DNA from: Balneolia bacterium
GTDB lineage: Bacteria > Bacteroidota > Rhodothermia > Balneolales > Cyclonatronaceae
DNA: 6,412 nt
Direction: 5' to 3'
Assembly (NCBI GenBank): GCA_003566395.1
Contig: PXDL01000361.1
Coordinates: 1-6,412 of the forward strand
The notes under the pieces are model-generated. The model did no database searches. It was not told the DNA's origin and saw only the letters and a program-made list of their open reading frames with translations. Every line of letters begins with the position of its first letter. Position 1 is the stretch's first letter. The translations under genes and the position numbers were made by a program. Positions 1 through 5,515 of the stretch are shown piece after piece.

Positions 1-2
1 GG

Positions 3-104
3 TTGATTGCAGATTATAGTTTAATAGTTTTTCAGCTTGGAAGTGAGAAATTTGTCTCATTTCGCATTATAAATCGCCTATATCTTCCTATGTATATTCA
101 ATGA
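3..104 (+). CDS. Possible C-terminal tail of an upstream gene (partial, 5' end outside window)
   Basis: This reading frame is open from the left edge and stops at TGA 102-104, giving about 33 residues that end in LPMYIQ. The other two forward frames stop within the first 20 bases. Its stop overlaps the ATG of the next gene in an ATGA arrangement, the same junction used twice more in this operon, and that is the main argument that it is real. No motif or family can be recognised from so short a piece; it is hydrophobic and aromatic-rich. Bases 1-100 contain only 31 G+C by hand count, clearly lower than the genes that follow. The alternative is that this is an AT-rich leader holding the operon promoter, and an open stretch of this length could occur by chance. 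Confidence 0.42.
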   Translation: MIADYSLIVFQLGSEKFVSFRIINRLYLPMYIQ

Positions 105-817
105 AACAGTATAAAACCAAGACTTTGCTTGTTCTCAGTGGAGGATTCGGTACGAGACTCAGATCGGTTGTACAAGGAATTCCCAAAGCACTCGCACCTG
201 TAGGGAATGTACCATTTCTTGATATTCTAATAGAATCTTGGCTCAAAAACGGGTTTAATAAACTTGTTTTTCTACTCCATTACGAGGCTGATCAAATCAT
301 CTCTTTTTTGAACGAAAAAAAAAGTCAGTTCCCCGGTACTATTAAAATTGAATTTGTTGTAGAACAGAAACCTCTTGGAACCGGAGGAGCTGTAGTCAAT
401 GCCATTCGTGAATGCAAAATAAGGGAAGACTTTTTTGTAATTAACGCCGATACATGGCTCGGAGACGGCCCGGCTACTATGCTATCCGCAAACTCACCCT
501 CGATTGGAGTCATAGAAGTAGAAGATACAAGCCGATATGGAGCCGTAACAATTGATGAGAACAACTTCATTACCGGATTCTCAGAAAAATCTAATTCCGG
601 CGGTGGCGGCTGGATCAATGCGGGGCTATATAAAGTGCATCCGGATCATTTTGCACAAGTTGCCGACTCTGTTTTTTCGATGGAAAAAGTCATTCTCCCG
701 AATTTGTCAGAAGCCGGGATATTGAAGGCCGTCAGGCTCGACGACGATTTTATAGACATAGGGGTGCCTGAAGATTATTACCGCTTTGTACAAAAAAATC
801 AACAAACTAAAATATGA
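101..817 (+). CDS. hddC: HddC-like sugar-1-phosphate nucleotidyltransferase (probable D-glycero-D-manno-heptose 1-phosphate guanylyltransferase)
   Basis: This is a cytoplasmic enzyme predicted to join a sugar 1-phosphate to an NTP, releasing pyrophosphate. The 238-residue protein is a single nucleotidyltransferase Rossmann-like domain of the usual HddC length. The nucleotide-binding signature LSGGFGTRLR lies at 12-21 (Ser replaces the usual Ala), followed by PKALAPV at 28-34, PLGTGGAV at 91-98, the metal-binding NADTW at 115-119, EDTSRYG at 141-147, WINAGLYKV at 171-179 and a C-terminal FIDIGVPEDYYRF near 217-229. There is no C-terminal hexapeptide acyltransferase domain and no attached CBS pair. 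GTP/heptose specificity is inferred from resemblance to HddC and from the adjacent kinase (ATGA overlap) and gmhA-type gene; GDP-GlcNAc formation, as in the PtmE group, is the main alternative. No Shine-Dalgarno site precedes ATG 101, which fits translational coupling to an upstream gene. GC is about 41 percent over 121-420 by hand count, lower than sampled stretches further downstream. Confidence 0.85.
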   Translation: MKQYKTKTLLVLSGGFGTRLRSVVQGIPKALAPVGNVPFLDILIESWLKNGFNKLVFLLHYEADQIISFLNEKKSQFPGTIKIEFVVEQKPLGTGGAVVNAIRECKIREDFFVINADTWLGDGPATMLSANSPSIGVIEVEDTSRYGAVTIDENNFITGFSEKSNSGGGGWINAGLYKVHPDHFAQVADSVFSMEKVILPNLSEAGILKAVRLDDDFIDIGVPEDYYRFVQKNQQTKI

Positions 818-2202
818 AGCAACTCGAAAACTTTCTGATAACTGAAGATACGGCTTTAAAAGAAGCTCTTGTTTGTATTGAAAAGAACAAGCACGGGATG
901 ATTTTTGCTACCAATGGTAACAGTGAAGTTACCGGAATCGCTACGGACGGAGATATAAGACGGAAACTGATTGAAGACGGAAATGTGAACCAACCAATTT
1001 CCGAATGTCTGAACCGTGATTTTAAGTGGGCAAGAGAAGGAAGTTCAAGGGAATCCCTGTTAAAGTATCTGGATCATCAAATTCGGGTAATTCCGTTGCT
1101 GAACGATAAGATGCAGCTGGTTGATGTAATTAGCCGCTATCAGCTTCCAGTTCAAAAGGAAGAAAATATTTATGCAAGAGCCCGCTCCCCGGTACGGATC
1201 AGTTTTGGCGGTGGGGGATCTGACCTGACCCACTTCTTTGCAACCGATCCCGGTGCGGTCATAAACACAACTATTTCTCTTTACAGCCATGCTGCGCTGC
1301 GTAAAAGAGCCGACAGTCGAATAATCATACATTCAAAAGATTTGAATGAAATCCTTGACGCTCCCAATATTGATAAAGCAGTTGTAGGGTTTGAGAGTTT
1401 TCGTTTGATTCAGGCCATTTTAAAAACAGTACAGCCGGATTTCGGTTTTGAACTTTTCCTGAATTCCGATTTTCCATTGGGGTCGGGCTTAGGTGGCTCT
1501 GCCGTGGTTTCAGCTGCTATACTGGGTTGTTTCAACGAGTTCAGACAGGATAAGTGGGATGATTACGAGCTGGCGGAGCTTGCGTATCAGGCCGAACGCA
1601 TTTATCTGGGAATTGCCGGGGGATGGCAGGATCAGTATGCCACTGTTTTCGGTGGATTTAATTTTATCGAATTCAAGATGGAGCAGAATGTAATTCACCC
1701 CCTAAGATTAAATCCCAGCGTTTTACTTGAACTTGAAGAGAGCCTGATTATTTGTGATACGGGGTTGAGTCACGATTCCGGTATGATCCATGATAATCAG
1801 CGGCAAGAGATGTCTCAGAAAAAAGTAAAGGAGCTGGTGAAAAAAAATGTATTACTGACGTATGAAATCAGGAATCAGCTGCTTCGTGGCAGGCTTATGA
1901 AATTTGGAGAGCTGCTCAATCAGGCCTGGCAGCTGAAGAGGCAGTTCAGTTCCCGGATTTCAAATAAACAAATTGATCATATCTATGAAACGGCGCTTAA
2001 ACACGGTGCCAGCGGAGGCAAGCTGATGGGGGCCGGTGGAGGCGGATTTTTCCTGTTCCACGTAAGTCCGTTCCGAAAATTTGAAGTAATCGATTCTCTT
2101 GAGCGGATGGGCCTGCAAATCAGGCGATTCAGGTTCGATCAGGAAGGCCTGAGTACCTGGAGCCAACGTGAAAATAATAAATCCGATTCATTTGATAACT
2201 GA
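814..2202 (+). CDS. hddA: CBS-domain pair fused to an HddA-type GHMP sugar kinase (probable D-glycero-D-manno-heptose 7-phosphate kinase)
   Basis: This cytoplasmic kinase is predicted to phosphorylate the anomeric hydroxyl of heptose 7-phosphate using ATP. Residues 1-115 form a CBS pair: the first repeat ends in GIATDGDIRRKL (41-52), and the second contains RVIPLLNDKMQLVDVIS (91-107). Residues 120-450 are a complete GHMP kinase: ARSPVRISFGGGGSDL at 123-138, the ATP loop PLGSGLGGSAVVSAA at 221-235, GIAGGWQDQYA at 266-276 with the likely catalytic Asp273, GGFNFIEF at 280-287, and GGKLMGAGGGGFFLF at 401-415. Stand-alone HddA is about 340 residues, so the N-terminal 120 residues are an addition. 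TDGDIRR-type CBS pairs are familiar to me on PtmE-like nucleotidyltransferases; here the pair sits on the kinase while the neighbouring transferase lacks one. CBS pairs commonly bind adenosine nucleotides, so allosteric control is plausible but unproven. The start overlaps the previous stop (ATGA) with no Shine-Dalgarno site. The kinase call is strong; the exact sugar is inferred. Confidence 0.87.
   Translation: MKQLENFLITEDTALKEALVCIEKNKHGMIFATNGNSEVTGIATDGDIRRKLIEDGNVNQPISECLNRDFKWAREGSSRESLLKYLDHQIRVIPLLNDKMQLVDVISRYQLPVQKEENIYARARSPVRISFGGGGSDLTHFFATDPGAVINTTISLYSHAALRKRADSRIIIHSKDLNEILDAPNIDKAVVGFESFRLIQAILKTVQPDFGFELFLNSDFPLGSGLGGSAVVSAAILGCFNEFRQDKWDDYELAELAYQAERIYLGIAGGWQDQYATVFGGFNFIEFKMEQNVIHPLRLNPSVLLELEESLIICDTGLSHDSGMIHDNQRQEMSQKKVKELVKKNVLLTYEIRNQLLRGRLMKFGELLNQAWQLKRQFSSRISNKQIDHIYETALKHGASGGKLMGAGGGGFFLFHVSPFRKFEVIDSLERMGLQIRRFRFDQEGLSTWSQRENNKSDSFDN
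2158..2162 (+). promoter_or_regulatory. Shine-Dalgarno site supporting the GTG start at 2168
   Basis: TGGAG ends 5 nt before GTG 2168, inside the 3' end of the kinase gene. It is one of only two good Shine-Dalgarno matches in the window and favours this start over GTG 2207, which has only a weak GAAAG placed too close. Confidence 0.5.
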
Positions 2203-4099
2203 AAGCGTGACATTTAGCATCAATAAACATACCATCGGAGCAGGGCGATGTTTCGTAATAGCCGAGATAGGAAATAATCATAACGGTGATTTCGATCGCG
2301 CTATACAGATGATCGACAAAGCTGTTGAAATGGGAGCTGATTGTGCCAAGTTTCAAATGAGGCACATGGATCAGGTGTACCGCAAGAAAACGCTGCACAA
2401 GCAGTCCGATGATCTGGGCACCGAGTACGTGATCGATCTTTTGGAAAGGTTTGAACTCTCCACCGATCAGCACAGAGATCTTGCAGAATACTGCAAAAAG
2501 AAGGGGATTCTTTATATGTGTACTCCATGGGATATTAAAAGTGTGCATGTGCTGGAGTCATTCGGGGTTGAAGCGTATAAAGTTGCTTCTGCAGATTTAA
2601 CCAATATTCCCTTGATTTCCCGTCTGTGCGATACCGGAAAGCCACTAATCCTTTCTACCGGAATGAGTCGAACAGAGGAGGTTGAGCAAACGGTTAGGTT
2701 TCTTAATTCCCGCGAGGCCGGCTTCGTTTTATTACACTGTAATAGTACATATCCTGCACCGTTTCACGACATTCATCTTCCGTGGATGAAAAGACTGAAG
2801 GAAATACATCCTCTTACAGGGTATTCAGGGCATGAGCGGGGCATCGCGGTTTCGCTGGCAGCAGCAGCTCTCGGAGGTTGTGTGATTGAGCGCCATTTTA
2901 CACTCGACCGCCGTATGGAAGGCCCAGACCATGCAGCCAGCCTGGAGTTTACTGAGTTCACCCGGCTTATTTCCGGAATTCGGGAAATTGAAGAAGCTAT
3001 GCAGGAGAAACCGGAAAGGGAGCTCAGTCAGGGGGAGATGATTAACCGGGAAAATCTATCAAAAAGCCTGGTGGCCTCAAAAGATCTTAAAAAAGGAACC
3101 GTGCTTAAGCCCGAACATCTCGTAGTAAGGAGTCCGGGGCAGGGCTTGTCGCCCCAGAAGTTTGACGCACTTATCGGGAAAACCCTGCGCAGGGATATGA
3201 AAGAAGAAGATTTCTTCTTTCCATCAGACCTTACTGAACATGAATATAAACCCCGATCATACCGGTTTGGAAGGCCCTGGGGAATTCCTGTCAGATACCA
3301 TGATTTCAGGGAGTATCACCAAAAAGTAAAACCTGATTTTTACGAGTTCCATTTTTCCTATTCGGATATGGATCTGAATCCCTCCGACTATCTTGAAGGA
3401 CCTTATTCTTGTGAATTTGTAGTACATGCACCGGAACTTTTTGCCGGAAGCCATTTGATGGATCTCGCGAGCGAAGATGCCGCCTACAGGAAGCAGTCGA
3501 TTCATGAAACGCAGCGTATTATAGATATTACGCGTGACCTAAAACGGTTTTTCCCTTCAACGAAACGTCCCATGATTGTCGCCAATGTTGGGGGCTTTAC
3601 GATGGATGCACCTCTCGGCGAAGATAAAAAGTTGGCGTTGTATAAACGATTTGCCGAGAGTCTGAAAAAGCTGGATATGGACGGAGTGGAACTGATACCT
3701 CAAACGATGGCCCCGTTCCCGTGGCACTTCGGCGGGCAGAGATATCAAAATTTGTTTGTCCATATAGAGGAAATTGAAGAATGGTGCGGGAAACTCAACC
3801 TGAGAATGTGTTACGATGTATCCCATTCCAGCCTTACCAGTACCCATTTTGATAAAGACTTTTATGAGTTCAGCGCACGGATTGCCCCGTTTACTGCCCA
3901 TATGCACCTTGGAGATGCAAAGGGAGTGAACGGAGAAGGGTTGCAAATCGGGGAAGGCGACATTGATTTCGACAAGCTTGGAAAGATCCTGAACGAGCAC
4001 TGTCCGGATGCTCCGTTTATTCCTGAAATCTGGCAGGGCCATAAAAACGGCGGTGAAGGCTTTTGGATTGCACTTGAACGATTAGAGGGAAAACTGTAG
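2168..4099 (+). CDS. NeuB-family PEP-condensing synthase + SAF domain + C-terminal sugar isomerase/epimerase TIM barrel (three-part fusion)
   Basis: The NeuB-type N-terminus should condense PEP with an aldose to give a nonulosonic-type 2-keto-3-deoxy acid in the cytoplasm. NeuB barrel, about 27-275: IAEIGNNHNG (31-40), KFQ (61-63), KVASADLTNIPLI (138-150), LSTGMS (162-167), LLHCNSTYPAP (188-198), GYSGHERG (218-225), ERHFTLDR (241-248) and GPDHAASLE (252-260). By eye these preserve the family's catalytic Glu33, Lys61, Lys138, Ser163, Tyr195, His222 and metal-ligand His243. An SAF (antifreeze-like) domain spans about 296-355, but its usual KRPGxG motif reads RSPGQG (321-326). Residues 365-643 add a sugar-phosphate isomerase/epimerase barrel with probable metal ligands Glu508, Asp550/His553 (CYDVSH), His580 (HMHLGD) and Glu620. 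Classical NeuB is about 350 residues. GTG 2168 overlaps the kinase gene by 35 nt and has a good Shine-Dalgarno site; GTG 2207 (V14) removes the overlap and matches usual NeuB N-termini better. Substrate unknown. Confidence 0.88.
   Translation: MKIINPIHLITESVTFSINKHTIGAGRCFVIAEIGNNHNGDFDRAIQMIDKAVEMGADCAKFQMRHMDQVYRKKTLHKQSDDLGTEYVIDLLERFELSTDQHRDLAEYCKKKGILYMCTPWDIKSVHVLESFGVEAYKVASADLTNIPLISRLCDTGKPLILSTGMSRTEEVEQTVRFLNSREAGFVLLHCNSTYPAPFHDIHLPWMKRLKEIHPLTGYSGHERGIAVSLAAAALGGCVIERHFTLDRRMEGPDHAASLEFTEFTRLISGIREIEEAMQEKPERELSQGEMINRENLSKSLVASKDLKKGTVLKPEHLVVRSPGQGLSPQKFDALIGKTLRRDMKEEDFFFPSDLTEHEYKPRSYRFGRPWGIPVRYHDFREYHQKVKPDFYEFHFSYSDMDLNPSDYLEGPYSCEFVVHAPELFAGSHLMDLASEDAAYRKQSIHETQRIIDITRDLKRFFPSTKRPMIVANVGGFTMDAPLGEDKKLALYKRFAESLKKLDMDGVELIPQTMAPFPWHFGGQRYQNLFVHIEEIEEWCGKLNLRMCYDVSHSSLTSTHFDKDFYEFSARIAPFTAHMHLGDAKGVNGEGLQIGEGDIDFDKLGKILNEHCPDAPFIPEIWQGHKNGGEGFWIALERLEGKL
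4085..4089 (+). promoter_or_regulatory. Shine-Dalgarno site for the gmhA-type gene
   Basis: GAGGG lies 10 nt before ATG 4100, within the last codons of the NeuB fusion gene. The downstream ATG follows the TAG stop with no gap, so this gene probably has its own ribosome binding as well as coupling. Confidence 0.45.
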
Positions 4100-4684
4100 A
4101 TGAGTGAACGAATCAAACAGCGAATACTGGAATCTGCCGCTGTAAAACAGCTGATGCTTGAGGATGAGGACCTTCTCTCCGGGCTGGAGTCCCTGTCACG
4201 GGATTGCCTTTCATGTCTTCGCGAGGACGGAAAAATAATCTTTGCCGGTAACGGCGGCAGTTTTGCGGATGCACAGCACATATCTGCAGAGTTCACATCT
4301 CGCTTTATGTTCGATCGGCATTCGCTGGCATCTATAGCACTGGGCACTAATGGTTCGGCGATTAGCGCCATCGGCAACGACTACGGTTTTGAATATATCT
4401 TTAGCCGGGAATTGAGTTCAATTGCCGGCAAAAAAGATGTTTTTATCGGCATCACTACAAGCGGCAACAGTCCCAATATTTTGCGGGCTGTTGAGATAGC
4501 AGCAGAAAAAAAAATCAGGCATGCGGCTTTCACCGGTGAAACAGGGGGTGAGCTAAGCGGAGTTTGTGAATGCCTGAAAGTGCCTTCCAAGATAACGGCC
4601 CGCATACAGGAATGTCATATTCTTATGGGTCACATTTTATGTGAGTTGGTTGAGGAAGCTTTTTTCAATAAACAAGAGATATGA
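4100..4684 (+). CDS. gmhA: GmhA-type SIS-domain phosphoheptose isomerase
   Basis: Predicted to convert sedoheptulose 7-phosphate to D-glycero-D-manno-heptose 7-phosphate, the first committed step of ADP- and GDP-heptose synthesis, in the cytoplasm. At 194 residues it has normal GmhA length and is one SIS domain: FAGNGGSFADAQHISAEF at 48-65, AIGNDYGFEYIFSRE at 90-104, GITTSGNSPNIL at 117-128, and TARIQECHILMGHILCELVEE at 166-186. His60, Glu64, Gln170 and His178 match the spacing of the GmhA zinc ligands, and the serines of TTSGNS match the phosphate-binding loop. Two residues differ from the commonest forms: Phe56 where Ala is usual in GNGGSAADAQH, and LGTNGS (81-86) where LTTD-type sequence is usual. 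The ATG directly follows the preceding stop, and the end overlaps the next gene by ATGA. A related SIS isomerase acting on another ketose phosphate is possible, but the flanking HddA/HddC-like genes support heptose. Confidence 0.9.
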   Translation: MSERIKQRILESAAVKQLMLEDEDLLSGLESLSRDCLSCLREDGKIIFAGNGGSFADAQHISAEFTSRFMFDRHSLASIALGTNGSAISAIGNDYGFEYIFSRELSSIAGKKDVFIGITTSGNSPNILRAVEIAAEKKIRHAAFTGETGGELSGVCECLKVPSKITARIQECHILMGHILCELVEEAFFNKQEI

Positions 4685-5514
4685 GTACTTCTGAGACATT
4701 TACGGTGGGAATGATGCAGGGCAGGCTGAGCGAAAAACCCGGTCAGCAGCTACAGTCTTTTCCTCATGCAGAATGGAAAGAAGAATTCAGCCGTGCGTCT
4801 AACATCGGCTTCGGGGCACTTGAATGGTTGGTTGATGATCTTAGTGAATCCAACCCGATTCTCTCTGAGACCTGCCGGAATGAAATATTCAGGCTGGCTT
4901 ATAAGAATCAAATCAGGGTGGAATCGGTTTGTGCGCATGCCTTCATCAACGGTGCTTTGCTTGAAGAAAGTGAAAAAGGAGAAAGATACCGGGCTTTTCT
5001 TGTACATCTATCAGTGGAAGCCGGCAAGGCCGGTATCAGACAGATTATCCTGCCCTGTATGGAACAATTCAGCCTGAATAACCCTGAAAAACGCAGGCGT
5101 TTTCAGCAGGTGTATCAAAAGCTGTCCGGACGACTCCGCACAGAAATTCTTCTTGAAACTGATCTCGCAGCCGAAGAGCTGAAGGCGTTTTTGGACGGGT
5201 TTGAAACGAAAACACCGGGCATCTGCTACGATTTGGGAAATGCGGTCGCCCTGGGGTTCAACCCGGTGTATGAACTTGAAATGCTGCATCCCTTTATACA
5301 GGAAATTCACATTAAAGACCGCGACTGCGAAGGGGGGCTAAGCAGACGAGTAGGGGAAGGCCACACTCCTTTCCGGGAAGCCCTGGAAACGCTCAAAAGA
5401 CTGGGATGGAGCGGATTGTGTGTTTTTGAAACGCCCGTATTTGATAATTGGGAAAAAGAAGCGCGCAACAACCTGAGCGTTATTCAACCCTTGATCACTT
5501 CTAAAATAGTTTAG
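4681..5514 (+). CDS. Stand-alone sugar phosphate isomerase/epimerase (xylose-isomerase-like TIM barrel)
   Basis: This 277-residue protein is a complete AP-endonuclease-2/xylose-isomerase-like TIM barrel, a family that isomerises or epimerises sugars or sugar phosphates with a divalent metal. Visible motifs are GMMQGRLS at 10-17, FGALEWLVDD at 44-53, ILLETDL at 156-162 (Glu159 as a probable metal ligand), CYDLGNA at 182-188 (Asp184), IQEIHIKDRD at 206-215 (His210), VGEGHTPF at 224-231 and CVFETP at 247-252 (Glu250). I associate the GxMQGRLS opening with isomerases found beside sialic-acid-type and other surface-sugar genes. There is no signal peptide or membrane segment. The start overlaps the gmhA-type stop by ATGA; only a weak AAGAG lies just before it. 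It is the second barrel of this class in the operon, alongside the one fused to NeuB, and differs clearly from it in sequence. Its substrate cannot be read from the sequence. Confidence 0.85.
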   Translation: MSTSETFTVGMMQGRLSEKPGQQLQSFPHAEWKEEFSRASNIGFGALEWLVDDLSESNPILSETCRNEIFRLAYKNQIRVESVCAHAFINGALLEESEKGERYRAFLVHLSVEAGKAGIRQIILPCMEQFSLNNPEKRRRFQQVYQKLSGRLRTEILLETDLAAEELKAFLDGFETKTPGICYDLGNAVALGFNPVYELEMLHPFIQEIHIKDRDCEGGLSRRVGEGHTPFREALETLKRLGWSGLCVFETPVFDNWEKEARNNLSVIQPLITSKIV

Positions 5515-5515
5515 T

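Noticed and set aside
44..59. Short inverted repeat TGAGA-n6-TCTCA upstream of the first full gene, a possible operator or hairpin
   Set aside because: The arms are only 5 bp with no GC-rich stem and no T-run, and it may lie inside the coding end of an upstream gene. Such a repeat is expected by chance.
52..73. Possible promoter with TATAAA at 68-73 and TTGTCT at 52-57
   Set aside because: The spacing is only 10 nt, far from the usual 16-18, and no suitable alternative upstream box is seen in this AT-rich stretch.
1060..2166. Open reading frames on the minus strand opposite the kinase gene
   Set aside because: They lie wholly inside a gene with strong family motifs, show no recognisable domain themselves and are shadow frames.
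3240..3300. Possibility that the NeuB fusion is really two genes, with the isomerase barrel starting separately near 3240-3300
   Set aside because: The frame runs without a stop from SAF into the barrel, and no well-placed ribosome site with a start codon was noticed at the domain boundary; a fusion is the simpler reading.
3557..4377. Longer minus-strand frames (161 and 171 codons) opposite the NeuB fusion and gmhA-type genes
   Set aside because: The plus-strand frames have clear conserved motifs through the same bases; the reverse translations are low-complexity or Ser/Arg/Pro-rich without motifs.
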